DNA of 64,000 nt from Xanthomonas indica (GTDB lineage Bacteria; Pseudomonadota; Gammaproteobacteria; Xanthomonadales; Xanthomonadaceae). The notes beneath the pieces are model-generated. The model was not told where the DNA came from, searched no databases, and saw nothing but the letters and a program-made list of their open reading frames with translations. Both the position numbers and the translations under genes were made by a program. Where the stretch lies: positions 914,501 through 978,500 of the forward strand of contig NZ_CP131914.1 in NCBI RefSeq assembly GCF_040529045.1, written 5' to 3'. This document shows, in pieces, positions 9,670 to 18,540 of this stretch. Every line of letters starts with the position of its first letter. Positions within the stretch are counted from its first letter, which is position 1.

Positions 9670-12003
9670 TCACAGGTCAATGCCCACGCCGATGCCGGCC
9701 GAGGACTCGCCGCTGCTGAAGGCGCCGCCCAGGCTGAACGAGGCGCGCTCGCCGAGCTTGCGGGCGTAGCCGACCGACAGCGCCTGCTGCCCGCCCTGGA
9801 AGCCGGCGCCGACCGACACGCGCCCGCGCGGGCTCTGCGTGCCGGCGGCGTTGACCGCCATGTTGAGCATCGCCGCGCTCATCGCGCCCAGCTTGTCCAT
9901 GCGCCGGTCCATGCCGTCGAGGCGGTGTTCGGTGTCGGTGCGCAACTGGTTGAAGCTGTCGTCCAGCGCGGTGATGCGGGTGTTGGTGTAGGCGTTGGCA
10001 CTGCTCAGGGTGGCGCTGTTGCCCGCGCGCATCTGCGCCACGTTGACCGCGTCGGTGTCGGCGCTGCCGGCGGCGACGTTGGCGACCTGGCGCTCGTTGC
10101 CGGCGCTGCCCACCGACACCGTGTTGGCGCGGTTGGCGACCGCGCCCTGGCCAAGCGCCACCGAGTTCGCGGCGCTGGCCGAAGCGCCCTGGCCCAGCGC
10201 GGTGGCCGAGGCCGCCGACGCGTTGGCGCTTTCGCCCAGCGCCACCGCATTGGTCGCCACCGCGGCGACGCGGGCGTTGGCGCCGACCGCGGTACTGCCG
10301 TCGGCGTTGACCGTGGCGTTGCCGCCGATGGCGGTGTCGTTGGGGCCGTAGGCCAGCGCCTGCGCGCCCATCGCCAGGCCGTTGTTGCCGTTGGCGGTGG
10401 CCCCGGAGCCCACGGCCACGGCATTGGTGCCGGCACCGGTGCTGGGCGCGGTGGCCGCGCCGCCGCCGTCGCCGACGCTGATGCCGCCGGAGCCGCCGAG
10501 GGTGTTCAGGCGGTTGCCGAAGCCGGTCAGCGCGGTGTCCAGCGCACCCATCGCCGAGCCCAGGTCGGTGTAGTGGTTGCCCTGCACCAGGTAGTTGCCG
10601 CCGATCAGGGTGCCGTTGGCGTCGACCACGCTGCCGGCGCCGAATGCGGCGGCGACGTTGCGCAGCTGCGCCAGGTTGACCGCATCGGTGTCCAGGGTGC
10701 CGGCGGCCAGGTTGGTGAGCTGGCGCTCGCTGCCGGCCGCGCCGATGGACACGGTGTTGTCGCGTTCGGCGACCGAGCCGGCGCCCAGCGCTACGCTGCG
10801 GTTGGTGATGGTCGTTTGGTCGTTGACGAACTTCGAGTTGCCGACGCGGGCGCCGGGGCCGATCGCGATCGACTGGTCGCCGAACACGTCCGCGCCGGTG
10901 CCAACGGCGATGCTGTCGTAGAACAGCACCGGGGTCTCGCGGAAGAACTCGCCGTTCCACACCATTCCCCCGCCCAGGGCCAGGCTGCGGGTGCCGCCAG
11001 CCCAGGAGCCGTTGCCCAGCGCGGTGGAGCCGACGCCGAGGGCGAGCGCGGCCGGGCCGACCGCCGTGCCGTCGTCGCTCTGTGCGAACGCGCTGGCGCC
11101 CATGGCCACGCTGTGGGCGCCCCAGGCGCGCGCGCCGTTGCCGAAGGCGCTCGCCCACTCGGCGGTGGCCTGGCTCTGTGCGCCGACGGCCACGGCCGCG
11201 TACTGGTTGGCCACGGCGGTGGAGCCCACGGCCACGGTGCGGTTGGCGCTGGCCTCGGCCAGGGCGCCGACCGCGGTGGAACTGTAGGCAGTGGCCAGCG
11301 CGCCACCGCCCAGCGCGGTCGACATCGGACCGGTGGCCTGGGTCGCCTGCAACTGCATGCCTTCACTGCTCAAGCCGTCTTCGCCCACGTCGACGAGGCC
11401 GCCGACGGCGACGCTGGAACGGTCGCTGGCGATCGCGCCGGCACCGGCGGCCACGTTGAACTTGCCGCTGGCCTGCGCGCCGGCGCCCAGTGCGGTCGCG
11501 GCCATGCCGGTGGCGGAGGTCTGCTGCAGGATCGTCACGCCGCCGGACAGGTACGAATAATCCACATCGAGCATGCCGCCGACGGCGGTGGTGGAGATCT
11601 CGGTGGCCAGGCTGTTGTGGCCCACCGCCACCGCGTGGTTGGCATAACCGACCGCACCGCCGCCGAGCGCGATGGCCCCTGTCCCCACCGCCGAGGCGGC
11701 CTCGCCGGCGGCCAGCGCTTCGTCGCCGTCGGCCTCGGCGCCGGCGTTGCTGTCGGCGCCGCCGGTGGCCTTGAAGTAGACGCTGGGATCGTAGGTGGTC
11801 GCGGCCGGGGTAGCGCTGGCGTCGCTGGCCGTGGCGTCGGTGCCGGTGGACTGGGCCGTGCCGGCCGCCGTTGTCGTGGTGGCGGGCGTCTGCGCCATCG
11901 CCGTCGAGGTCAGGCACAGTGCGCAGGCCAGGGCCAGGGTGCTGGTCGCACGGGGCATTGGATGACGGGCGGCGGCGCCGCGCGGGGAAGTGCAATCGTT
12001 CAT
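9670..12003 (-). CDS. YadA-like trimeric autotransporter adhesin (module A)
   Basis: Outer-membrane surface adhesin of about 777 residues. After a signal peptide (ending ...LTSTAMAQ) and a short Thr/Ala-rich stretch, it carries many left-handed YadA-head motifs (for example AIALGGGAVGYANHAVAVGHNS, here cited in part, and TALGQGASASAANSVALG), several TDAVNLAQLR-type neck motifs that connect head to stalk, and a C-terminal anchor of about 80 residues ending in hydrophobic Leu. Three copies assemble a beta-barrel to display the passenger. The start at 12003 (MNDCTSPRG) was preferred because a GAGA-type ribosome site precedes it; an upstream in-frame ATG at 12069 would add 22 non-family residues. 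It is transcribed first, with the subtilase second. Confidence 0.9.
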   Translation of the reverse strand: MNDCTSPRGAAARHPMPRATSTLALACALCLTSTAMAQTPATTTTAAGTAQSTGTDATASDASATPAATTYDPSVYFKATGGADSNAGAEADGDEALAAGEAASAVGTGAIALGGGAVGYANHAVAVGHNSLATEISTTAVGGMLDVDYSYLSGGVTILQQTSATGMAATALGAGAQASGKFNVAAGAGAIASDRSSVAVGGLVDVGEDGLSSEGMQLQATQATGPMSTALGGGALATAYSSTAVGALAEASANRTVAVGSTAVANQYAAVAVGAQSQATAEWASAFGNGARAWGAHSVAMGASAFAQSDDGTAVGPAALALGVGSTALGNGSWAGGTRSLALGGGMVWNGEFFRETPVLFYDSIAVGTGADVFGDQSIAIGPGARVGNSKFVNDQTTITNRSVALGAGSVAERDNTVSIGAAGSERQLTNLAAGTLDTDAVNLAQLRNVAAAFGAGSVVDANGTLIGGNYLVQGNHYTDLGSAMGALDTALTGFGNRLNTLGGSGGISVGDGGGAATAPSTGAGTNAVAVGSGATANGNNGLAMGAQALAYGPNDTAIGGNATVNADGSTAVGANARVAAVATNAVALGESANASAASATALGQGASASAANSVALGQGAVANRANTVSVGSAGNERQVANVAAGSADTDAVNVAQMRAGNSATLSSANAYTNTRITALDDSFNQLRTDTEHRLDGMDRRMDKLGAMSAAMLNMAVNAAGTQSPRGRVSVGAGFQGGQQALSVGYARKLGERASFSLGGAFSSGESSAGIGVGIDL

Positions 12004-12215
12004 GGCGATCTCGGGCTGGGAAACGGCAGGGCAGAAGGTGACGTCGGCGGCGCGTGTGCGCCTCCGCATCGGTCAGGAGTGATCTGGGAGCCGCGCCGTC
12101 GTCCCCAGGCGCGTTCCGTCATGCGAACTTAGGCCCGCCGTCACCGGCTTGTCACCTGCAAGTTCTCGCATGATCATCATCGGATTCTCACTGAACGGGA
12201 ATGGAGCACGGCGGC

Positions 12216-13592
12216 ATGGCGAAGGCGTTCTGGAACTGGCTGGGCCGCGCGCCGCTGATGGACGAGGTGGATCGGCGCAATGCGCGGGTGATCCAGTTGC
12301 TGCTGCTGTTCCTGGCGGTGACCATTCCGGCCACGCTGGTGATCGCGCTGGTGCTGGCGTGGCCACAGCTGCGCGGGCAGCCGATGCAGCCCGGCCTGCT
12401 CATCTCGCTGACCATGAGCCTGCTGATCGGGGTGTGCGCGGCGATCGGCTTCGTGCGCGTGCGCCATGGCGCCTTGCGCGGTGGCGTGCGGCTGCTGCTC
12501 GGGGCGATGCTCGGGTCGCTGCTGGTCAATGCCGCCATCCATGGGTTCCAGCGGCAGTTGCCGGACCAGCTGGCGCAGATGCTGGTGCTGATCCTGGCCG
12601 GCCTGGTGCTCGGGCGCCGCGCGCTGTGGGTGACGTTCGCAGCGCTGCTGCTGATGCTCGGCGTCGGCGTCGGCCATGACGCGCTGCTGGAGCTCGCCGA
12701 CACGCCCGCCCAGGCGTTCTTCAATGTGTTGCCGGTGCTGTTCAGTTACCTGCTGGTGGCGCTGCTGCTGGACCGCACCACCGAGGCGCTGCGCGAGAGC
12801 CTGCGCGAATCCAATGCGCGCGGCCAGCGCCTGCAGCAGGAGATGCAGGAGCGCGAACGCGCGCAGACCCAGCTGATCCACGCGCAGAAACGCGAGATCA
12901 CCGAGCGCATGGCCAGCGGCCTGGCCCACGACTTCAACAACATCCTGGCGGTGATGTCCGGCTTCGCCGCCGCACGCCACGACGACGATCTGGCCGGCGA
13001 CGCGCAGCGCATCGCGCAACTGGAGGACAGCCTGGCGGCGGTGGAAGAGTCGGCCGAGCGCGGCATGACCATCGTGCGCCGGCTGCTGCGCTTCAGCCGC
13101 CGCGATGCCGAGCATGTCGAACGTTTCGACGCCGCGGCCGCGGTGGAGGCGCTGCAGCCGATGCTGCGGCAGTTGCTGGAAGCGCGGATCGTGCTGCGCT
13201 GCGCGCTACCGGCGGCACCGGCGCCGATCCGCTTCGAGCGCAGCCAGTTCGACCTGATGCTGCTGAACCTGGCGTCCAACAGCCGCGACGCGATCGCCGA
13301 CCGCGGCCATTTCGACATCGCCGTGTCCAGCACGGAGGAGGGCACCGTCATCGAGATCGCCGACGACGGCCACGGCATGCCGGCGGAGGTGGCCGCACAG
13401 GTGTTCGAGCCGTTCTACAGCACCAAGCCGGCCGACCGCGGCACCGGCCTGGGTCTGGCGGTGGTGCGCGACCTGGTGGTGCGTGCCGGAGGCCGCATCC
13501 AGGTGCACAGCACCGTGGGCGTGGGCACGCGCTTCCGCATCGTGCTGCCGCATGCCGATGCGGTGCCGGCGCCTGTGTCGGTGCCGGCGTAG
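12216..13592 (+). CDS. Membrane sensor histidine kinase (module A)
   Basis: Sensor kinase of 458 residues. About five hydrophobic helices span residues 24-185, with almost no periplasmic loop, so it probably senses within or near the membrane. A short coiled coil (residues 186-225) leads to the dimerisation box with phospho-acceptor His238 in ASGLAHDFNNIL, then an ATPase domain with N-box (LNLASNSRDA), G1 (DDGHGMP) and G2 (GTGLGLAV). No receiver domain is fused. ATG at 12216 has GGAG nine bases upstream; ATG at 12201 is an alternative. It is divergent from the adhesin operon and convergent with an OmpR-type regulator gene, its likely partner. A paralogue sits at 62596. Confidence 0.9.
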   Translation: MAKAFWNWLGRAPLMDEVDRRNARVIQLLLLFLAVTIPATLVIALVLAWPQLRGQPMQPGLLISLTMSLLIGVCAAIGFVRVRHGALRGGVRLLLGAMLGSLLVNAAIHGFQRQLPDQLAQMLVLILAGLVLGRRALWVTFAALLLMLGVGVGHDALLELADTPAQAFFNVLPVLFSYLLVALLLDRTTEALRESLRESNARGQRLQQEMQERERAQTQLIHAQKREITERMASGLAHDFNNILAVMSGFAAARHDDDLAGDAQRIAQLEDSLAAVEESAERGMTIVRRLLRFSRRDAEHVERFDAAAAVEALQPMLRQLLEARIVLRCALPAAPAPIRFERSQFDLMLLNLASNSRDAIADRGHFDIAVSSTEEGTVIEIADDGHGMPAEVAAQVFEPFYSTKPADRGTGLGLAVVRDLVVRAGGRIQVHSTVGVGTRFRIVLPHADAVPAPVSVPA

Positions 13593-13603
13593 GGACTGGG
13601 CGG

Positions 13604-13648
13604 CCTCGCCGGCCCGCGCAACGCGCCACGCGACGCGCGCCGGCGAGG
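13604..13648. terminator. Hairpin between convergent kinase and regulator genes
   Basis: Perfect 10-bp arms CCTCGCCGGC and GCCGGCGAGG separated by 25 bp, lying in the 62-bp gap between two convergent stop codons. No T tract follows, so this is a terminator-like fold able to serve both strands rather than a canonical terminator. Confidence 0.5.
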
Positions 13649-13654
13649 GGCGCG

Positions 13655-14365
13655 TCAGCCGGCGGGATCGAAGATGTAGCCCTGGCCGTGCACCGCGGCC
13701 AGCGGCAGCGGTTCGCCGCAGCGGCGCTGCACCTTGCTGCGCAGGCGGTGCACCATCGAATCCAGGCGGTGCGCGTCGAAGTCATAGACGCGGTCGGTGA
13801 GCGCGGCGATCAACGCCTCGCGCGCCACCAGCAGGCCCGGTTGCTCGAGCAGGCGCAGGCACAGCCGGCGTTCGCTGCCGGTCAGCGCGGCCGCAGCGCC
13901 GGACGGCGACAGCAGGCACCAGCCGTCTTCGCTGACCTGCCAGCGTCCGCGCGCCGGCGCCGCGGGCAGGCGCCCGCTCACGCGCCGCGCCAGGCTGTGC
14001 AGGGTCGCGGCCAGCAGGTCGATTTCCACCGGCTTGGACAGATAAGCGTCGGCGCCACCGGTCAGGCCGCGGATGCGGTCCTCGGTCTGGCCCAGGCTGG
14101 TCAGCATGACGATGCCCAGGTCCGGATACTGCTGGCGCAGCGCGCCGGCCAGGGTGAAGCCGTCGGTGTCGGGCAGGCCGACATCCAGCACCACGATCTC
14201 GGCACCTTCGCGCTGCACCCGTTGCTGCAGTTCCGCGCCGGTGCCGCAGCCATCGGCGGCGAAGCCGAAGCGGCGCAGGCCCGGCACCAGGATGCGATCG
14301 CGCAGTATCGGATCGTCCTCCAGGACCAGGGTGCGCAGGGCGGCGGCAGCGGGATCGGAAGTCAT
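13655..14365 (-). CDS. OmpR-type DNA-binding response regulator (module A)
   Basis: Response regulator of 236 residues. The receiver domain starts TLVLEDDPILRDR, has the acidic pair at residues 16-18, the phospho-acceptor Asp61 in VVLDVGLPD, the Thr/Ser switch in VMLTS and the conserved Lys in LSKPVE. The output domain is a winged helix (about 140-236) with HRLDSMVHRLRSKVQ recognition-helix and HGQGYIF wing. ATG at 14365 is the first codon giving a normal N-terminus. It converges with the module A histidine kinase, and no other kinase lies near, so the pair is inferred. Candidate targets are the adhesin-subtilase operon, but no operator repeat was found by eye. Confidence 0.88.
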   Translation of the reverse strand: MTSDPAAAALRTLVLEDDPILRDRILVPGLRRFGFAADGCGTGAELQQRVQREGAEIVVLDVGLPDTDGFTLAGALRQQYPDLGIVMLTSLGQTEDRIRGLTGGADAYLSKPVEIDLLAATLHSLARRVSGRLPAAPARGRWQVSEDGWCLLSPSGAAAALTGSERRLCLRLLEQPGLLVAREALIAALTDRVYDFDAHRLDSMVHRLRSKVQRRCGEPLPLAAVHGQGYIFDPAG

Positions 14366-14486
14366 GCGCAGGCGCAGTGTAGCGGCAGCCGGTCGCTTGC
14401 GCGCGCCTGAACGGCGCCGCGCGGCGATTACGCAACGCAAACACCGGCGCTGGCAGACTCGCGGCTCCTCCGCCCCGGCGCCCACG

Positions 14487-16277
14487 ATGGCCTCGCGAAT
14501 CGAAGACTACGCCATGCTCGGCAACTGCCGCAGCGCGGCTCTGGTGGACCGTTGCGGCTCGATCGACTGGCTGTGTCTGCCGCGCTTCGATTCCGACGCG
14601 TTGTTCGCGGCCCTGCTCGGCGAACCCGACCACGGCCGCTGGGCGATCGCGCCGCAGGGTGCCTTCACCAGCACCCGTGCCTATCGCGACGGCAGCCTGG
14701 TGCTGGAGACGCGGTTCGAGACCGACACCGGCGCGGTGGCCCTGCTGGACTTCATGGTCGCCAGCCACGACGAGGTGCTGCACAACCACGTGGTGCGGAT
14801 CGTGCGCGGGTTGCACGGGCGGGTGCCGCTGCGCATGCAGCTGCAGTTGCGCTTCAACTATGGGCGCACCATTCCCTGGGTGTCGCAGATCGACGGCGGC
14901 CTGCAGGCGGTGGCCGGGCCGGACCAGATCGCGTTGCGCAGCCCGCAGGCCATGCACGGCCACGGCTTTGCCACCGAGGCCGAATTCGTGTTGGAGGCCG
15001 GCGAAAGCACCTGGTTCGTGCTCAGCCATGGCGCCTCGCACCTGGAACTGCCGCCCTTGCTGGAGCCGGAACAGGCGCTGGCGCAGACCGAGGCGTTCTG
15101 GCACGGCTGGTCGCACCGTTGCCTGCATGCCGGCCCGTGGACCGAGGCGGTGCGGCGCTCGCTGGTGGTGCTGAAGGGGCTGAGCTACCTGCCGACCGGC
15201 GCCATCGTCGCCGCGCCGACCACCTCGCTGCCCGAGCGCCTGGGCGGCGAGCGCAACTGGGACTACCGGTTCTGCTGGCTGCGCGATGCGGTGTTCACCC
15301 TCACCGCGTTGCGCGCGGCCGGCTACTTCGACGAGGCCGCCGCCTTCCATGGCTGGCTGCAGCGCACCGTGGCCGGGTCGCCGGACCAGTTGCAGGCGCT
15401 GTACGGCATCGGCGGCGAGCGGCGCATGGCCGAATGGCAGGTGGACTGGCTGCCCGGCTACGAAGGCGCCTCGCCGGTACGCGTGGGCAATGCCGCGGTC
15501 GGCCAGTTCCAGCTCGACGTCTATGGCGAAGTGATCGCCGCGTTCCACCGTGGCCACCACGAGGGCATGGCCTCGGCGGTGCATGGCCGCTCGCTGGCGC
15601 GGCAGCTGCTGGAGGTGCTGGAAGAGCGCTGGCGCGATCCGGACGAAGGCATCTGGGAGATCCGCGACAAGCGCCAGCACTTCGTGCATTCCAAGGTGAT
15701 GGCGTGGCTGGCGTTCGACTGCGGCGCGCGCGACGGCGTCACCGACGCCGATGCCACGCAACGCGCGCACTGGCGCGCGCTGGCCGACGAGATCCACGCG
15801 CAGGTGCTGGCGCAGGGCGTGCACCGCGACGGCTATTTCGTGCAGAGCTACGGCAGCGAGCGGCTGGACGCGGCGACCCTGCTGATCCCGCTGGTCGGCT
15901 TCCTGCCGCCGGACGATCCGCGCGTGGCCGCCACCGCCGATGCCATCGCCGAGCGCCTGAGCATCGACGGCCTGGTCGAACGCTACCGTGCCGACGACGA
16001 CAGCGGCGACGGCCTGCCGGCCGGCGAGGGCACCTTCGTCGCCTGCAGCTTCTGGCTGGTGGAGAACTATGCGCTGCTGGGCCGCCGCGAGCAGGCGCAG
16101 GCGCTGTTCGAACGCCTGCTCGGCCTGTGCAACGACGTCGGCCTGCTGGCCGAGGAATACGACCCGCGCAGCGGCCGCATGCTCGGCAATTTCCCGCAGG
16201 GCTATTCGCACGTGGCGCTGGTCCACGCGGCGCTGCGCCTGCATGGCTTGATCGGCGAACAGGACACCCATCCATGA
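14487..16277 (+). CDS. Glycoside hydrolase family 15 protein (glucoamylase/trehalase-type)
   Basis: Cytoplasmic (no signal peptide) GH15 enzyme of 596 residues. It opens with RIEDYAMLGNCRSAALV and DRCGSIDWLCLPRFDS, the standard start of bacterial GH15 proteins, has a beta-sandwich N-domain, and an (alpha/alpha)6 barrel from about residue 220 with ERNWDYRFCWLRDA. The late EEYDPRSGRMLGNFPQGYSH segment carries the conserved catalytic-region glutamate. Bacterial relatives hydrolyse alpha-glucosides; several are trehalases and others glucoamylases, and sequence alone does not decide. The stop overlaps the zwf start by ATGA, so glucose release and glucose-6-phosphate oxidation are coupled in one transcript. 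Confidence 0.9.
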   Translation: MASRIEDYAMLGNCRSAALVDRCGSIDWLCLPRFDSDALFAALLGEPDHGRWAIAPQGAFTSTRAYRDGSLVLETRFETDTGAVALLDFMVASHDEVLHNHVVRIVRGLHGRVPLRMQLQLRFNYGRTIPWVSQIDGGLQAVAGPDQIALRSPQAMHGHGFATEAEFVLEAGESTWFVLSHGASHLELPPLLEPEQALAQTEAFWHGWSHRCLHAGPWTEAVRRSLVVLKGLSYLPTGAIVAAPTTSLPERLGGERNWDYRFCWLRDAVFTLTALRAAGYFDEAAAFHGWLQRTVAGSPDQLQALYGIGGERRMAEWQVDWLPGYEGASPVRVGNAAVGQFQLDVYGEVIAAFHRGHHEGMASAVHGRSLARQLLEVLEERWRDPDEGIWEIRDKRQHFVHSKVMAWLAFDCGARDGVTDADATQRAHWRALADEIHAQVLAQGVHRDGYFVQSYGSERLDAATLLIPLVGFLPPDDPRVAATADAIAERLSIDGLVERYRADDDSGDGLPAGEGTFVACSFWLVENYALLGRREQAQALFERLLGLCNDVGLLAEEYDPRSGRMLGNFPQGYSHVALVHAALRLHGLIGEQDTHP

Positions 16278-18055
16278 GCGATGCCTCCCAGACCACCCCA
16301 CCCTGCCTGATCGTGGTGTTCGGCGCCCGCGGCGACCTGACCCGGCGCCTGGTGCTGCCGGCGCTGTACAACCTGCGCCACAGCGGCGCGCTGCCCGAGG
16401 AATTCGCGGTGATCGGCGTGGATCACGGCGCGGTCAGCGAAGTGGCGTGGCGGCGCATGCTCGGCGATGCGATGCGTGGGCTGATGGCCGATCGCGATGC
16501 CGAGTTCAAGGCCGACGGCCTGGACGAAGAGGTGTGGGGCTGGCTGCGCTCGCGCCTGCACTACCTGCGCGGCGACTTCAACGATGCCGGCACCTATCGC
16601 AGCCTGGGCGCGCTGCTGGACAAGGTCGCCGCGCAGTACCGCACCGGCGGCAACGTGCTGTTCTACCTCGCCACCGCGGCGCGCTTCTTCGCGCCGGTGA
16701 TCGAGCAACTGGGCGCGGCCGGGCTGGTCAAGCAGAGCGCCAACGGCGGCTGGCGCCGGGTGATCGTGGAGAAGCCGTTCGGCCACGACCTGCAGAGCGC
16801 GCGCGAGCTCAACGCCATCGTCGGGCGCGTGCTCGACGAGGACCAGGTGTTCCGCATCGACCATTTCCTGGGCAAGGAAACGGTGCAGAACATCCTCGCC
16901 TTCCGCTTCGCTAATGGCCTGTTCGAGCCGGTGTGGAACCGCGACCGCATCGACCACGTGCAGATCACCGCGGCCGAGACCATCGGCGTGGAAGGCCGCG
17001 GCGGCTTCTACGATCCCACCGGCTGCCTGCGCGACATGGTGCCCAACCACCTGTTCCAGTTGCTGGCGATGATCGCGATGGAACCGCCGGCGGCGTTCAC
17101 CCCGGCGGCGATGCTGCGCCGGCGCGCCGAGGTGATCGAGGCGGTACGGCCGCTGAGCCCCGCCGACGTGGTGCGCGGCCAGTACGCGGCCGGCGCGATC
17201 GGCCGCAACGCGGTGCCCGGCTACCGCGAGGAAGACACGGTGCCGCCGGATTCCAACACCGAGACCTACGTCGCGATGAAGCTGCAGGTCGACACCTGGC
17301 GCTGGGCCGGCGTGCCGTTCTACCTGCGCACCGGCAAGCGCCTGCGCGAGCGCACCACCGAGATCGCGATCCGCTTCAAGCCGGCGCCGCTGGCGCCGCT
17401 GCGCAGCGCCGAGATCGGCGGCTACGGCCCGGACTGGCTGGTGCTGCACATCCAGCCCGACGAGGGCATCTCGCTGCAGTTCGACGTCAAGCGCCCGGGC
17501 GCGCGGGTCAGCCTGGCGCCGGTGCGCATGGACTTCCGCTACCGCGACTGGTTCCCCAAGGAATACACGGTGGGCTACGAACGCCTGCTGCAGGATTGCA
17601 TGCACGGCGAGGCCGGCCTGTTCCAGGACGCGACCATGGTCGAAGCGGCCTGGACCATCGTGCAGCCGATCCTCGACGCCTGGCAGACCTCGGCCGACGA
17701 AACCCCGCAGTACCCGGCCGGCAGCGCCGGCCCGGCGGCGGCCGATGCGCTGCTGGCGCTCAACGGCGGCCACACCTGGCGCACCCTGACCGCCGGGCGC
17801 CGCCCGCCGCCGCGGCGTCCGCCGGAGGCCACCGCCACGACCGAGACCCGGCCGGTGACGCCGGCGCCGAAGCGCAGCGGGGCCAAGGCGGCCGATGCTT
17901 CCGCTTCGCCCAAGGCACGCAAGTCGACCATGGCCAAGCCCGCCGCGGCGCCAGCAAAGCCATCGGCAGCGAAGAAGGTCGCCAAGCCCACCGCGAAGAA
18001 GGCCGTCAAGCGTGCGGCCGGCAGCGCCACGAAGCGTCCCGCACGGAAGCGCTGA
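16274..18055 (+). CDS. zwf: Glucose-6-phosphate 1-dehydrogenase with basic C-terminal tail
   Basis: Oxidises glucose 6-phosphate to 6-phosphogluconolactone with NADP or NAD, entering the pentose-phosphate or Entner-Doudoroff route. The N-terminal FGARGDLTRR loop binds the nucleotide (the usual Ser is Ala here), VIVEKPFGHD and RIDHFLGKE carry the substrate and catalytic residues, and the core ends at about residue 505 (GGHTWRTL). The final 88 residues are an added Pro/Ala/Lys-rich tail with repeated AKK, KPAA and KR units resembling histone-H1-like tails, absent from ordinary Zwf (about 490 residues). The start overlaps the GH15 stop by 4 bp. Confidence 0.95.
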   Translation: MSDASQTTPPCLIVVFGARGDLTRRLVLPALYNLRHSGALPEEFAVIGVDHGAVSEVAWRRMLGDAMRGLMADRDAEFKADGLDEEVWGWLRSRLHYLRGDFNDAGTYRSLGALLDKVAAQYRTGGNVLFYLATAARFFAPVIEQLGAAGLVKQSANGGWRRVIVEKPFGHDLQSARELNAIVGRVLDEDQVFRIDHFLGKETVQNILAFRFANGLFEPVWNRDRIDHVQITAAETIGVEGRGGFYDPTGCLRDMVPNHLFQLLAMIAMEPPAAFTPAAMLRRRAEVIEAVRPLSPADVVRGQYAAGAIGRNAVPGYREEDTVPPDSNTETYVAMKLQVDTWRWAGVPFYLRTGKRLRERTTEIAIRFKPAPLAPLRSAEIGGYGPDWLVLHIQPDEGISLQFDVKRPGARVSLAPVRMDFRYRDWFPKEYTVGYERLLQDCMHGEAGLFQDATMVEAAWTIVQPILDAWQTSADETPQYPAGSAGPAAADALLALNGGHTWRTLTAGRRPPPRRPPEATATTETRPVTPAPKRSGAKAADASASPKARKSTMAKPAAAPAKPSAAKKVAKPTAKKAVKRAAGSATKRPARKR

Positions 18056-18540
18056 AGCGGTGCCCCGGGCGCTGGCGTGGGCGCCAGTGTTCGGGGAAAT
18101 GCTTCCATGTCAGCAGGAGCGGCGCAGCGATGGCGGCTGGCTCCTGCAGTCGGGGCTGAAGCCCCTCCCACAATGCAAGGCTTGATGGCGTGCGGATACA
18201 GCGCGCTTGCCGAGCATTGGCTTTGGCAAACCGGCAGGTCATCGGAGTTCCATCGTTCCCTGTTGTCGAAGCCAGCAGGCGTCACCGCGCCGGAAGCTTT
18301 CGATCGCAATTGTGGGAGGGGCTTCAGCCCCGACGCGACCACGCCCGACTGCACGCGCACCACGCCGCAGTGGGCAGGTGCCTCGGCGACTCGTCGGCAT
18401 CCCCATCGCGTTCCGCCGTGCGTGGCAACGGCGTACCCACCGTGACCGCCGTTGTCGGCAGCGACGAGCGCACATCACGCAGCGCACGTCCGCGACACCG
18501 CTGGCCGCGTGCTCCGGTCGCAGCATCCAAGCCACCCGCA
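18056..18540. repeat. Gene-free spacer carrying two inverted GTGGGAGGGG palindromes
   Basis: No convincing gene lies between zwf and the convergent antiporter gene. Two copies of the palindrome with core GTGGGAGGGGCTTCAGCC occur in opposite orientation, at 18149-18171 (minus orientation) and 18312-18334 (plus), about 140 bp apart, so they can pair into one large stem. Nothing else is recognisable. Confidence 0.75.

Noticed and set aside
3770-9673. A very long open frame (nearly 2000 codons) on the minus strand across the ankyrin and subtilase genes
   Set aside because: It is an artefact of GC-rich third positions: it is antisense to a real ankyrin array and out of frame with the subtilase, and its sequence is Arg/Gln/Gly-rich with no domain.
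14073-14486. Upstream extension of the GH15 gene
   Set aside because: The extra 138 codons are antisense to the response regulator and lack GH15 character; the family start is at 14487.
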